Origin: Pseudooceanicola algae
GTDB taxonomy: Bacteria; Pseudomonadota; Alphaproteobacteria; Rhodobacterales; Rhodobacteraceae
Reading direction: 5' to 3'
NCBI RefSeq assembly: GCF_003590145.2
Contig: NZ_CP060436.1
Span: forward strand, 3,302,501-3,366,500
DNA length: 64,000 nucleotides
The position numbers and the translations under genes were made by a program. The stretch's first letter is position 1, and every line of letters starts with the position of its first letter. Below are positions 1 to 10,473 of this stretch, piece by piece. The notes beneath the pieces are model-generated. The model worked only from the letters and a program-made list of their open reading frames with translations. It was not told where the DNA came from and did not search any database.

Positions 1-1233
<1,233 letters not shown>

Positions 1234-1342
1234 GATCCAGTAGAAGACAGAAACTTCTACGGAAAATCAAAAGCATACACATCAACAAGTAGACTTGAAC
1301 CTGAACAACAATTGATAATCTCTCGACTTTGGATTTTTCCTC

Positions 1343-1460
1343 GGTCTGGTGGTCATAGCGCGAGCAAAACACCCAGCCCCATCCCGAACCTGGCCGTTAA
1401 GTGCCGTAGCGCTGATGGTACTGCGTCTTAAGACGTGGGAGAGTAAGTCGCCGCCAGACC
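1343..1460 (+). rRNA. 5S ribosomal RNA
   Basis: A typical 5S sequence lies about 110 bases after the 23S end. Its terminal helix is formed by GGTCTGG at the start and CCAGACC at the end, and the conserved core CCCATCCCGAACC lies inside. It closes the rRNA operon. No tRNA gene follows it on the same strand. The nearest initiator tRNA is about 3 kb away and inverted. Confidence 0.95.
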
Positions 1461-1493
1461 TAGAAAAAATCCAAAACGATCAAAAAAACAAAA

Positions 1494-1526
1494 AAGCCCC
1501 CGCAAGAGAAATCTCGCAGGGGCTTT
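1494..1526 (+). terminator. rRNA operon terminator
   Basis: A GC-rich hairpin (GCCCCCGC pairing with GCAGGGGC, with one bulge) is followed by TTTCTTG, 34 bases after the 5S gene. An A-rich run precedes it, so it could work in both directions. Confidence 0.7.
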
Positions 1527-1571
1527 CTTGCGTAAACAAAATCACGCAATCGACACAAGACGTAAGCGAAG

Positions 1572-1605
1572 AAAAGGTCCCCCTGCAACCGCCACAAGGG
1601 GGACC
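1572..1605 (-). terminator. Minus-strand hairpin terminator
   Basis: A perfect 9-bp stem (GGTCCCCCT with AGGGGGACC) is followed on the minus strand by TTTTC. It could end transcription coming from the ferric-reductase-like gene, about 370 bases upstream, and so shield the convergent rRNA operon. Confidence 0.6.
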
Positions 1606-1974
1606 TGCCGTCGTCGTGCCTTGCTCTCCTCCAGACGCCTGAAATAATGTTGATGGTGAGCGGGTCATAAGCCTCCGGGCGGTCCGGATTTTCGTTGCCA
1701 GCTCTATAGCCGGGTATCGATCGGGCGCAGAGACTGTGCTGGTCCCGGAGCCCGCTGAACATGGGCCGGATTTGGTTGCAGCGGTCATCACTCTGCCTTC
1801 GGTCGTGAAGACGGCGTGGGATCGCGCACAGTGGATATGTCACAAGGGCTCGGCCCATTAGGGCAGGGCTTGGCGCCGTAGGATATTAGCCGGCCACACA
1901 GTTGAGTGGCAAACGGTCAGATATCGGCGCCCGACCGGGGATCTGTTCACGTCGCTGCCCTACGCGCCGTAGGA

Positions 1975-3321
1975 TCATCGGAACTGCAGATGTTCATAGA
2001 TGATGCGTTCTGCCGGAACGCCCAGGGCCAGGAACTGTTTCACCATGTCCTCGACAAAGGGAGACGAGCCGCAAAGCATGACTGCGAAATCCCCAAGCTC
2101 GACCTCCTCCATGATCTGCGCGGCGGTCAGCCGGCCGCGGTCGGTCGTGGTCCATTGGTTGTAGTCGATATAGGAATCCGCTTCCAGAAAGCGGTCACGG
2201 ATCTCGGAATCATAGACCGCGTCCTCGGGCGTGCGGGTTATATAATAGAACCAGATGCGCCGAAAATCGTCGTTCGATTTTTCGAACTCCAGCATACCCA
2301 GAAAAGGTGTGATGCCGATCCCCGCACCGATCCAGACCATCCTGCGGTAGGGGGCGAAATGAGATTGCGTGAAGCCACCGAAACTTCCGAAGACCTCGAC
2401 TTCGTCGCCGGGGCTCAGATCGCTCACGGCTCGCGTGAAATCCCCCACCTGACTGATCGAAAACCGCAGGTCCCGCTTTACCGGCGACCCAGAGATCGAG
2501 AATGGATGAAGTTCGGCGGAATGGTCGGTCAGGGACGGCGTGCGCAGGAATGCGAAGGTTCCCGGCTGGTACATCATGCGTCGGTCGCGGGGCCGCAGTT
2601 CCAGGTCGACCACCCTCGGCCCGCGCTGAACCACCCGTTGCACGGTGTAAAGGAACCGGGGCCCGAAGCTGCGGAACAGCAGCACACGATAGGTCCAGGC
2701 CACGGTCCCTGACAGCAGCAGGATCACGATCCAGGTGCGCAGTGGCTCGAAGAACCGGATGGTGCCGTCCTCGATCGAAGCATGGGCGGTGCCCAGCAGG
2801 AACAATACGCCTATCACCCGGTGCAGGTTCAGCCATAGCTCGTGCCGCATCCGCTTGGCGTAGGCCAGCACGCCCAGTCCGGCCAGAAGGTAGAAGACCG
2901 CGATGTCGACGGTTCGGGCGCCCGGCCAGAAGGGCACCAGCATCACCGCCGCAGACTGACCCAGCTGCACGGCATGCAGGCAGAGAAGCACCACATGCAG
3001 CCCCATCAGCAGGAACGCTGCCAGCCCCAGCCGCCGGTGCAGCCGCACACCGTTGTCCAGACCGCCTATCAGCGGCTCCAGCGCCTGTGCCCGCGACACC
3101 ACGACGATGGCAAGCGCGGCGCATGTAAAGGACCACAGCATCACCACCTGTGACGGCGCCAGCCAGGGCCAGAGCGATCCGCCAAAGCCGATCGACACGC
3201 GGCCCGCCACCCACAGCACCGTCGTTACCGCCAGGCAACCACCAATCAGAAGCCAGGGTTTCTGCCTTCGGCTCAAACGGTCAGAGGGGGCTATCGGGGC
3301 GGTCAGGGGGGTGTCGGACAT
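1975..3321 (-). CDS. Ferric-reductase-like flavocytochrome (NOX/FRE family)
   Basis: A 448-residue membrane oxidoreductase. Six hydrophobic segments fill roughly residues 22-215. Histidines at 95, 109, 116, 167 and 180 lie in the segments where this family binds two haems. The C-terminal half has a ferredoxin-reductase fold: the FAD motif HPFS at 272-275, a nucleotide-binding GAGIGITP at 332-339, and a closing CGSSPF motif. Family members pass electrons from NAD(P)H through FAD and haem across the inner membrane to ferric chelates or oxygen. It stands alone, between the rRNA operon and insertion-sequence debris, and has no iron box that I could find upstream. Electron acceptor unknown. Confidence 0.85.
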   Translation of the reverse strand: MSDTPLTAPIAPSDRLSRRQKPWLLIGGCLAVTTVLWVAGRVSIGFGGSLWPWLAPSQVVMLWSFTCAALAIVVVSRAQALEPLIGGLDNGVRLHRRLGLAAFLLMGLHVVLLCLHAVQLGQSAAVMLVPFWPGARTVDIAVFYLLAGLGVLAYAKRMRHELWLNLHRVIGVLFLLGTAHASIEDGTIRFFEPLRTWIVILLLSGTVAWTYRVLLFRSFGPRFLYTVQRVVQRGPRVVDLELRPRDRRMMYQPGTFAFLRTPSLTDHSAELHPFSISGSPVKRDLRFSISQVGDFTRAVSDLSPGDEVEVFGSFGGFTQSHFAPYRRMVWIGAGIGITPFLGMLEFEKSNDDFRRIWFYYITRTPEDAVYDSEIRDRFLEADSYIDYNQWTTTDRGRLTAAQIMEEVELGDFAVMLCGSSPFVEDMVKQFLALGVPAERIIYEHLQFR

Positions 3322-3669
3322 ACCGTAACGGATCTTTCAAGCTGGACAGGGGCAAGTCTAGGCACCCGACGCTAGGAGTCGACGCTCCATTGTCCTTTTC
3401 GCAATCCGGGCGCGGTTCGACAGGGAGGTCGGACCTTCACCTGCCTGCGAAAGCATCCTGCCGGTTTTTGACGTGGCCGGCCACGAAAGGAATCCGGCAA
3501 TGGAAAGGGCGAGCGACGAAGCAATGGTCGGCCACGACGATCGCGGGATGCTCTTGCTGCGGGAGGCGTAAAGGCCGCCTCCTTTCGCTATTTCCGGTGA
3601 TGGGGGGGGCGGAAGAATATTTATTCTGGACTTGTAAGGGGTCGGCTTGCCTGGGCCGAGGGGACGAGA

Positions 3670-3921
3670 CAGCGCAAGGGCGCGCATTATTTCGGGGTTT
3701 CACCCGACAGCGAGCAGAGGATGTTGGCGTATTCGGTTCCGCCGACCGACCGGCGCAAGGCCCCTATCAAGAGCGCGAAGCTGGATGGATCTACCGAGAT
3801 CACCACCGCTTGACTCAAAGGGGATCGCGGTGCCCCGAATAATCAGCAGCACACTGCCAAGCATGTGTTCGAAAGGCTGCAGGCCGAGCACAGCTTCATC
3901 GGCGGCGACACGATCGTGTAG
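3670..3921 (+). pseudogene. IS21-family IstA transposase remnant
   Basis: In one reading frame the translation runs FGVSPDSEQRMLAYSVPP, then an IKSAKLDG segment, a stop codon, and finally QQHTAKHVFERLQAEHSFIG with GGDTIV. This matches the order of the IstA N-terminal region: helix-turn-helix, KMLAxSVPPGYRR, PKLDxFTxIID, and RHTAKRIFERLRDEHGFxGGYTIV. An in-frame stop splits it and nothing of the catalytic DDE domain or the IstB partner is present. It is therefore a dead fragment of about 80 codons. The family assignment comes from remembered consensus, not alignment. Confidence 0.7.
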
Positions 3922-4390
3922 GAAAGGGGAACCTTGACGTTCAGCCGATTTGCCCAACAGAGCCGCGCCACTTGAGAACTGGAAATCCATGCTTCGCAAG
4001 AGGCCACTAAGACCTGATATTCGCCGCAGGCTGAGTAAAATTCAAGTTGGTCTCTAAGCCTTCTTGCGGAGGTGCAACGAAGGCCTTGGCTTTGAGGCAT
4101 TCTGAAGGCTTGCTTCCGTCCGCTGGGAAAGAATGTCCCGCACTGCCGCGAAGGTTTGGAAATTTCCTACCTTGTTGTCCCTACACTGGGCGCGCCGGGT
4201 CTTTCGAGATCGGCTTTGGTCAGTGCTTTTTGGACATCACGGTCACTCCGGACCGGTTTCCCTGGACAATTTCCGCAAACGGCTCAGGGTGACGGAGCGC
4301 TCGCCGTCGATCCACGTCATAGATCTAGTTGAATTATTGTTGCGCGACTCGTCAAACGTTGACGTGGCGTTGACATGGAATGCGGACAAG

Positions 4391-4415
4391 CAAAAAGCCC
4401 CGCGTGATGCGAGGC
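4391..4415 (-). terminator. Terminator of the initiator tRNA gene
   Basis: On the minus strand, GCCTCGC pairs with GCGGGGC (7 bp, one G-T pair) and is followed by TTTTTG. It lies about 30 bases past the tRNA 3' end. Confidence 0.6.
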
Positions 4416-4443
4416 CTAAGGCTTTGGTATTGTCAGATATTAT

Positions 4444-4520
<77 letters not shown>

Positions 4521-4850
4521 CCAATGTCCTTTCGGATGGCGTCGATGTATCCCGGCAAACGGGGACACGCAAGGGTCTGCGAGGCATTTTTTTGACAGAT
4601 TGATAAAAGTTTTCCGACAAGCCGATTTTTGGAGTTCACAGAAGCCAACCAACCGAACTTTATCTATTTATATCAACCGAATGCACCGAACTTCAGCTCG
4701 ACGCGCGTCCTGGGATCCCTCGGTAACCGGGCCTCGAACTTAGTAAAATTCGCGAAAAGCCCACCCTGCGAACCTTCACCCCACCAAGGCCCCATCCTGC
4801 GCAACAATCCCCCCCCGAGTATCCGGAGGCGCTGATCGTTGACGAACGGT
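4521..4850. other. Intergenic stretch, nothing recognised
   Basis: About 330 bases between the tRNA gene and the IS110-type remnant. They must contain the tRNA promoter on the minus strand. Base composition is lower in GC than the neighbours around 4580-4690. No gene, repeat or integrase could be recognised. Confidence 0.4.
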
Positions 4851-5581
4851 TCATACATGAAATTCAGAGGCCGGCGCGATTGCGACCACCTTCACGGGCT
4901 TGCGCCCGAGCATCTGGTATAGCCAACCCGGTGCCTGACCTGATGCAATCTCTCTAGGTCCCCGCCGCGCGCTGATCTGGGCCATTGCGCCGAGGTAGGG
5001 CAACCTTCGCAGGTATCGATCGCCTGCCTTTAAGAACCGCCCGAGCCTTTCTTTCCCGTCGCTGGAGTGAGCTGTCGGCGTCAGGCCGAGCGTCACGCCG
5101 AAGGCGTGCTTTCAGCACGACGCCGCGTATTCGCCTGCGCTGCGGAAGGCAGCCAAGTCGGGGGGGGGTGCCGCAAACGCGCTGGACGAGATCGTGCCCA
5201 CCTCAGGCACCGTCGCCAGTCGACACGCGAGCGCATCTTCGCCCTGCATCTCACTGATCCGTGCGGTGACAGTTCCAATCGGAGCCTGTGTCGCGCAGCT
5301 GCTTGGAAAACATGTCCAGCGCAGCGCGTGCTGCATGCGGCGCCGAGAAGGCGATGGACGTTGTGGATGCCTTTTGCAACGACGATACCGAACTTTGCCA
5401 GGAGCGTGCGGATCGCGTTCACGATCTGTGTCCGCTGCCCGACCAGGAAGTCCCGCGCCTTGTGATCGAGTAGGTCTTCACGCGACGCACGAACGCCGCG
5501 GCGCGGCGTTTCAAAAGTGGGGGATGACGATCGCGGGCCGCATCCGGTCATCTCGGGCAGATCGGCTGCGCGGAAACTCAA
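4851..5581 (-). pseudogene. IS110/IS1111-family transposase remnant, frameshifted
   Basis: Three minus-strand reading frames together give the IS1111-type order: ARDFLVGQRTQIVNAIRTLL (about 5480-5390), then RLATVPEVGTISSSAFAA and FRSAGEYAA (about 5215-5120), then GLTPTAHSSDGKERLGRF followed by GDRYLRRLPYLGA (5085-4975), ending in GRKPVKVVAIA. Intact relatives have LVRQRTQLINALRGHLAEFG, RRLATIPGIGPITATAL, and LGLTPRQHSTGGKERLG in one frame. At least two frameshifts are needed here, and the N-terminal catalytic part is missing or unrecognisable. It is a dead element. No intact ends were found. Confidence 0.82.
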
Positions 5582-5707
5582 ACAAGGCCCGCAAACGGCT
5601 ACGCTATCGGGCGCTTGCCGCTCGGTTCGAGATGGTTCGATTGCCTGATATTATTTCTCTAGGTGCTAAGAAACCGACCGCCCCCAGACGTTGGAAGTTC
5701 GACGTCA

Positions 5708-6442
5708 TCACGCGCCGGTGCGCTTGGCAAGGAAGGCCTCGAGCTGAATGAGAGCGTCGTAGATCAGCACTGCGAACAGGCCTACGATCAGGCCGCCCTG
5801 CAGCACGAAGGCGGTGTTGTTGGTCAGAAGCCCGGCGATGATCACCTCGCCAAGTGTTCGGGCAGCGACAGTGGAGCCGATGGTCGCCGTGCCGAGGGCG
5901 ATCACGACCGACAGCCGGATGCCCGTGAGCATCACCGGAAAAGCCAGCGGCAGTTCCACCTGTCGAAGCCGCTGCCAGCGGTTCAGGCCAATTCCGCGGG
6001 CTGCATCCATCGTTGTCGGTGGCAGAGTCGTAAGGGCGGTGACGGAATTCTCGAAGATCGGCAGCAGGCCGTAGAGAAACAGTGCCACCAGTGTCGGCCC
6101 GGCGCCGAATCCAAGCGTGGGCACGGCAAGCGCCAGCACGGCCACGGGCGGGAATGTCTGGCCCATGTTGGCGATGGTGCGCGAAAGCGGGCGGAAGGCT
6201 GCGCCTGCCGGGCGCGTGACGAAGATGGCGAGCGCCACGGCCACGATTGTCGCCGCGAGCGTTGCAGCGGCGACGAGGCCGAGGTGGCTGAGCGAAAGGG
6301 ACAGCAGCGAGCTTCGGGCATAGATCACCGGCGCACCCTTTGGCGCCAGCGGTGCGAAGATCGGCGTGAACCATTCCGGCCGCAGCACAAGCGCCAGCAG
6401 CAACACCACCAGGAGCGGGCGCAGGATCAGTCCGATCTTCAC
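5708..6442 (-). CDS. yehW: Betaine-type ABC importer permease (YehW-like)
   Basis: A 244-residue inner-membrane permease with five or six hydrophobic segments. The binding-protein-dependent transport signature lies near residues 150-175 (DAARGIGLNRWQRLRQVELP), where the ATPase docks. The chosen start is GTG, overlapping the stop of the ATPase gene as GTGA, so the two are probably translationally coupled. It is last in a four-gene operon (binding protein, large permease, ATPase, small permease) matching the OsmF-YehYXW importers for glycine betaine and similar compounds. Exact substrate not readable from sequence. Confidence 0.87.
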   Translation of the reverse strand: MKIGLILRPLLVVLLLALVLRPEWFTPIFAPLAPKGAPVIYARSSLLSLSLSHLGLVAAATLAATIVAVALAIFVTRPAGAAFRPLSRTIANMGQTFPPVAVLALAVPTLGFGAGPTLVALFLYGLLPIFENSVTALTTLPPTTMDAARGIGLNRWQRLRQVELPLAFPVMLTGIRLSVVIALGTATIGSTVAARTLGEVIIAGLLTNNTAFVLQGGLIVGLFAVLIYDALIQLEAFLAKRTGA

Positions 6443-7374
6443 GCCTGCAGCTCCGCGCGGTTGCGGATCGCGTCGAAGGTGACGCGGCCGACGGGGACGC
6501 CGTCGCGCGTGACGGGCACGGCGGAGCGCCCGGTCGAGAGGCAGGCAGCCAGCGCCTCGCGAAGGCTGGCCTCCGCTGGCAGGGCCTCGCCTTCGGCCGG
6601 GCCGTTTTCGACAAGCTCTGACAAGGGGACAAGCGACAGAAGGCGCAGCGGCCGTTCGACATCGCCCACCATGTCGCGGACGAAATCCGTGGCGGGTTCG
6701 GCGATGATCTCGGCCGGCGAGTCATATTGCACCAGTCGACCACCGTCCATCACCGCGACCTTGTCGCCAAGGCGGATCGCCTCTTCCATGTCGTGGGTGA
6801 CGAGCATGATTGTCGATCCCAGTCGCCGCTGAATGCGGCGCAGATCGTCCTGCGCGCGCGCCCGGATGATCGGATCAAGCGCGCCGAAGGGTTCATCCAT
6901 CAGCAGAAGTTCGGGACGCGAGGCCAGTGCCCGCGCCACGCCGACGCGTTGCTGCTGGCCACCGGAAAGCTCTGCCGGGTAACGATCGCGGAAGGCTGCC
7001 GGCTCCATGGAAAAGAGGGTCAGCAGTTCGTCGACGCGCGCGCGGATCTTGTCCTTTTTCCAGCCCAGAAGCAGCGGCACGGCTGCGATGTTGCGCGCCA
7101 CGGTATGGTGCGGGAACAGCCCGTGCCCCTGGATGGCATAGCCGATCCGGCGGCGCAGCAGATGAGGCTTCTCGGCATGTGTCGGCTTGCCGTTTATCCG
7201 CACCTCGCCGGACGTGGGTTCTTCCAGCCGGTTGATCATGCGCAGCAGCGTCGTCTTTCCCGATCCCGAGGTGCCGACGATGACGGTGATCGTGCCCGTT
7301 TCAGCCGTCATGGTCACGCCATCGACGGCATCCGTGTCGCCGAAGGTCTTGGTCAGGGTGTCAATCTCGATCAT
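6439..7374 (-). CDS. yehX: Betaine-type ABC importer ATPase (YehX-like)
   Basis: A 311-residue ATP-binding subunit. It has Walker A GTSGSGKTT, the ABC signature LSGGQQQRVGVARAL and Walker B LLLMDEPFGALD. After about residue 235 there is a C-terminal extension ending in a CBS-like stretch (SAVPVTRDGVPVGRVTFD), as in the OpuBA/ProV group of osmoprotectant transporters. The start MIEIDTLTK is chosen because its ATG overlaps the stop of the upstream permease gene as ATGA. A longer frame reading into the permease gene is a shadow. It energises uptake by the two permeases encoded on either side. Confidence 0.9.
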   Translation of the reverse strand: MIEIDTLTKTFGDTDAVDGVTMTAETGTITVIVGTSGSGKTTLLRMINRLEEPTSGEVRINGKPTHAEKPHLLRRRIGYAIQGHGLFPHHTVARNIAAVPLLLGWKKDKIRARVDELLTLFSMEPAAFRDRYPAELSGGQQQRVGVARALASRPELLLMDEPFGALDPIIRARAQDDLRRIQRRLGSTIMLVTHDMEEAIRLGDKVAVMDGGRLVQYDSPAEIIAEPATDFVRDMVGDVERPLRLLSLVPLSELVENGPAEGEALPAEASLREALAACLSTGRSAVPVTRDGVPVGRVTFDAIRNRAELQA

Positions 7375-8561
7375 GCGGTGTCCTTCGGGATCGGTCGGGC
7401 CAGTTCGACGAGGATGTCCATGACAATGGCCGAGGTCAGCGCCAGCGCCACCGTCGGCACCGCGCCCAGCAGGATCAGGTCGGTGGCTGTCTGGTTGAGC
7501 CCCTGGAAGACGAATGTGCCCAAGCCGCCGCCACCGATCAGGCCTGCAATCACCGCTAGGCCGATGTTCTGCACCAGAACGATGCGCAGGCCGGTGAGGA
7601 TGACGGGAAGGCCAAGTGGCAGCTCGACCTTCAGAAGGCACTGCGTCGGCGTCATGCCCATCCCGCGCGCGGCGTCGCGGGCGGTGGCCGGAGCCGAGGC
7701 CAGGCCGGCGACCGTGTTCCCGACGACTGGCAGAAGCGAATAGAGGACCAGCGCCAGGAAGGCGGGGGCGAAGCCGATCCCCGCGATGCCGATCGCCTGC
7801 GCCCAGGGCAGGCTGTCGCCGACCCAGCCGAGGATTGGTATCATCAGGCCGAACATGGCGAGCGACGGAATGGTCTGCAGCAGGCTGAGAACGGGAAGCA
7901 CACTGTCGCGCAGCTGTGCGCGACGATGACAGAGGATGCCGAGGGGGAAGCCGATGGCGGCCGCCGTGGCGAGCGAGCCGAAAGCCAACGCCAGATGGCG
8001 CAGCACCGCGTCGGCAAATTGCGCGCGGCGGCTGGCGTATTCCTGAAAGATCGACAGCGGCGCAAGCCCGCCCGACCCGAAGATCAGCGCCAGAGAGCAC
8101 AGCACCGCGGCCAGCAGTCCGGCGCGGGCCATCGGCCCCGGTGCCAGCTGGGTAAGCGCGTCAGCCATCATCAGGGTCAGGATCAACAGCAGGCACCAGA
8201 AACCCAAGGCGGGGGAGACGCGGGCATAGGCGCTGTCGGCAACGTCCAGCAACGCCGGGGCGCCCTGCATCAGCAGCCACAGAATGCCTGCGAGGCCAAG
8301 TAGCGCGCCGCTAAGGCGCAGGGAATGCCGCCCGGCCGGGATGCCGAGCACAAGGCCCAGCACGACCACAGCAACGCCTGGCAGAGTCTCGGCAGGGCTG
8401 GCGATGCGCCAGGCCATCACGCTGTCGCCCGCCACGATGCGGTTCGCGGCGATGGTCATGAACGGGATCAACAGCGCACCCATCCCGAGGACGGCAAAGA
8501 AGACGCCTGGCGGGTAGACCCCCCGCCAGGCCTTCGATGTGGAGTGTCCTGCGGCGATCAA
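7371..8561 (-). CDS. yehY: Betaine-type ABC importer permease, large subunit (YehY-like)
   Basis: A 396-residue permease, about 150 residues longer than its partner because of an N-terminal block of four to five extra membrane segments (residues 20-165). The C-terminal part carries the transport signature DAARGMGMTPTQCLLKVELP and the usual permease core. The long/short permease pair is typical of the YehY/YehW type. The gene starts 4 bases after the stop of the binding-protein gene and overlaps the ATPase start, so all four genes are likely on one transcript. Confidence 0.88.
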   Translation of the reverse strand: MIAAGHSTSKAWRGVYPPGVFFAVLGMGALLIPFMTIAANRIVAGDSVMAWRIASPAETLPGVAVVVLGLVLGIPAGRHSLRLSGALLGLAGILWLLMQGAPALLDVADSAYARVSPALGFWCLLLILTLMMADALTQLAPGPMARAGLLAAVLCSLALIFGSGGLAPLSIFQEYASRRAQFADAVLRHLALAFGSLATAAAIGFPLGILCHRRAQLRDSVLPVLSLLQTIPSLAMFGLMIPILGWVGDSLPWAQAIGIAGIGFAPAFLALVLYSLLPVVGNTVAGLASAPATARDAARGMGMTPTQCLLKVELPLGLPVILTGLRIVLVQNIGLAVIAGLIGGGGLGTFVFQGLNQTATDLILLGAVPTVALALTSAIVMDILVELARPIPKDTA

Positions 8562-8565
8562 GCGA

Positions 8566-9477
8566 TCAATCCAGCACGCCGCTTTGCGTCAGGTAGTCGC
8601 GCGCCACGGCCTCGGCCGGCTCACCGCCGACCTGGATGCGGCCGTTGAGCTCCTGCAAGGTCTTCATGTCGAGGGCGTTGAAGATCGGGTTCAGCACCTC
8701 CGGGATTTCCGGATATTCTTCCAGCACCTCGGCGCGGACGATGGGGGTCGGCTCGTAGACCGGTTGCACGCCCTTGTCGTCCTCCATGACAACAAGGCCC
8801 GTCGCCCCGATGCCGCCATCGGTGCCGTAAACCATCGCGGCGTTCACGCCCGATGTGCCGCGCGCGGCGGCCTGGATCGTCGCCGCCGTGTCACCGCCCG
8901 ACAGGATCACGGTCTGGTCTTCCGACAGATCGAAGCCGTAGGTTTCCTGCATGGCGGGCAGAACAGCCGGGGACGAGACGAACTCGGTCGAGGCCGCCAG
9001 TTTCACATCGCCCCCGTTCGCAATCCAGGCGCCGAAATCGGACATGGTGGCCAGGTCGTTCTCTTCCGCCAGCGGGCCCGTGACGGCGATGGCCCAGGTG
9101 TTGTTGGCCGGCGCGCTGTCGAGCCAGGTGACGTTGTTGGCTTCGGCGTCGAGCTCGGCGGCGCGGTCGTGCGCTTCCTGCGGGTTCTTCCAGACATCGC
9201 TGTCGGCCTCATTGAAGAAGAAGGCCGCGTTGCCGGTGTATTCCGGATAGAGGTCGATCTGCCCGGCCAGAAGAGCCTCGCGGACAACCTGCGTGCCGCC
9301 CAGCTGTAGCCGCCGCTCGACGGGCATCCCGGCATCTTCCAGCGCAAGGGCGATGATATTCCCAAGCAACCCACCCTCTGTGTCGATCTTGGACGAGACG
9401 GTGATATCGGTCTGAGCCTGTGCGGTGACGGCAAAGGCTGCGAACAGCCCTACGGCGGGGATGAGGAGCTTCTTCAC
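8566..9477 (-). CDS. osmF: Periplasmic betaine-type binding protein (OsmF/YehZ-like)
   Basis: A 303-residue secreted solute-binding protein of the OpuAC type. The start is taken as GTG at 9477 because GGAAGG lies about nine bases ahead and the protein then begins with a clean signal peptide (KKLLIPAVGLFAAFAVTAQA, cleavage before QTDITV). A longer frame starting at 9570 would put an arginine-rich stretch before the signal. Features of the fold include VSSKIDTEGGLLGNI near the mature N-terminus, PEYTGNAAFF and a conserved MVYGTDGGIGATGLVV block. It captures the substrate and heads the operon. Confidence 0.88.
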   Translation of the reverse strand: MKKLLIPAVGLFAAFAVTAQAQTDITVSSKIDTEGGLLGNIIALALEDAGMPVERRLQLGGTQVVREALLAGQIDLYPEYTGNAAFFFNEADSDVWKNPQEAHDRAAELDAEANNVTWLDSAPANNTWAIAVTGPLAEENDLATMSDFGAWIANGGDVKLAASTEFVSSPAVLPAMQETYGFDLSEDQTVILSGGDTAATIQAAARGTSGVNAAMVYGTDGGIGATGLVVMEDDKGVQPVYEPTPIVRAEVLEEYPEIPEVLNPIFNALDMKTLQELNGRIQVGGEPAEAVARDYLTQSGVLD

Positions 9478-9748
9478 GGATGATTTCCTTCCGGTGGGAT
9501 AAGTGCGCGATGCCATTCGGCGTGAGTTCCTAGAGGAAGATAGGGTACGCAGGCCGCCTGCCAACCTCATGGGGATCAGTTCAGGAAGTCGGACTGCTCT
9601 TCAGAGTGTCACGGCAGTGCTGCGACAAAAAATGTGACAGGCCAAGGGCGTTTGCCTGTCCTTGTCGCCCGCAGGCTCTCGTTGTGCCAGACGGAACCTT
9701 GGTGGGCAGATCAGGCGCAAAGCGGGGTGTCTGAAAATACGACGCTCA
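9478..9748. other. Intergenic region upstream of the ABC operon
   Basis: About 270 bases between the start of the binding-protein gene and the end of the TetR gene, both on the minus strand. It should contain the promoter of the importer operon. No clear hairpin terminator for the TetR gene and no recognisable operator were seen. Confidence 0.4.
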
Positions 9749-10369
9749 TCAGGTCAAGCCGTTCAGCGCCCCGGTCCCGCTTGCCGCCGCAGTCGAGCGT
9801 TCAAAAACGTCGGACGCGATCGCCCTTGCGAACTTGGCGTCAAGTGTCCCCCGATTAAGCAGCCGGTACCAGAATGCACCGTGAATATAGCCAGAAACCA
9901 GCTCTGCGTTTCGGTTTGGTGACAGCTCTCCACGCTCTTTGGCCCGTTGCAGGAAGATCGTGATCATCTTCTCCCGCGGCAAAACGAACTTGGTATAGAA
10001 CGTCTCTTGAAATTTCACATCTTGCTGGGCGGCCGCGATCAGGGCGCGCAGAATGTCCCCATCGGCGGTCAGGTGGCTGAAGATGCTTGTCAGGAACTCT
10101 TCAAGCACGACGCAGCAATCTCGGGCATCATCCAGCGGAATGGCAGCCGCGTAGTTCTGCGTCACTTCGAACACGGCATCCAGGACAAGATCGGCTTTCG
10201 TGTTCCATCGATTGTAAAGCGTTTGGCGTGCCACACCAGCCTCTTGGGCGATCGCTGCTATCGAGACCTTATCGTAACCTTTCTCGCGCACGAGGCGTAG
10301 AGCAGCCGCTTTCAGGGCTGCACCCGCTTGGGCGTTCACGGGGCGCCCGCCCGCACTTTCACTGGTCAT
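9749..10369 (-). CDS. TetR/AcrR-family transcriptional repressor
   Basis: A 206-residue regulator with the N-terminal TetR helix-turn-helix at about residues 20-65 (KVSIAAIAQEAGVARQTLYN, then RWNTKADLV) and an alpha-helical ligand-binding C-terminal part. It is divergent from a drug-efflux gene, with 104 bases between the start codons. Two 14-base dyads in that gap are likely operators. The simple model is a local repressor that controls itself and the pump and releases DNA when the pump's substrate binds. Ligand unknown. Confidence 0.9.
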   Translation of the reverse strand: MTSESAGGRPVNAQAGAALKAAALRLVREKGYDKVSIAAIAQEAGVARQTLYNRWNTKADLVLDAVFEVTQNYAAAIPLDDARDCCVVLEEFLTSIFSHLTADGDILRALIAAAQQDVKFQETFYTKFVLPREKMITIFLQRAKERGELSPNRNAELVSGYIHGAFWYRLLNRGTLDAKFARAIASDVFERSTAAASGTGALNGLT

Positions 10370-10414
10370 GCACAGTCCTGTTCACAAATGTGGAGAAGAT
10401 CTCTCTTTACTTAT

Positions 10415-10428
10415 TGGACTAAAGTCTA
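10415..10428. promoter_or_regulatory. Candidate TetR operator, site 1
   Basis: TGGACTAAAGTCTA is a near-perfect dyad whose half-sites match those of a second dyad 25 bases further on. It lies in the divergent promoter region between the TetR gene and the efflux gene. Confidence 0.6.
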
Positions 10429-10439
10429 CTAACAGCAAG

Positions 10440-10453
10440 TAGACCGCAGTCTA
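10440..10453. promoter_or_regulatory. Candidate TetR operator, site 2
   Basis: TAGACCGCAGTCTA has perfect 5-base arms (TAGAC/GTCTA). The 25-base centre-to-centre distance to site 1 is near two and a half helical turns. Either site would also cover the -35/-10 region of the efflux gene. Confidence 0.62.
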
Positions 10454-10473
10454 GTAATGCAGCAGGAACCACG

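Larger units (their letters stand above)
1462..1974. other. Intergenic stretch, no convincing gene
   Basis: About 510 bases lie between the 5S gene and the end of the ferric-reductase-like gene. They contain two hairpins (annotated separately). Short open frames exist on the minus strand but show no recognisable domain, start context or codon pattern, so they are not called. Confidence 0.5.
3322..4443. other. Decayed stretch with transposase remnant
   Basis: About 1.1 kb without an intact gene. The only recognisable content is the IS21-type remnant at 3670-3921 and the tRNA terminator near 4400. Minus-strand sequence near 3940-3980 (GCTCTGTTGGGCAAATCGG) resembles the tips of some insertion sequences, but I could not pair it with a second end. 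Confidence 0.5.
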
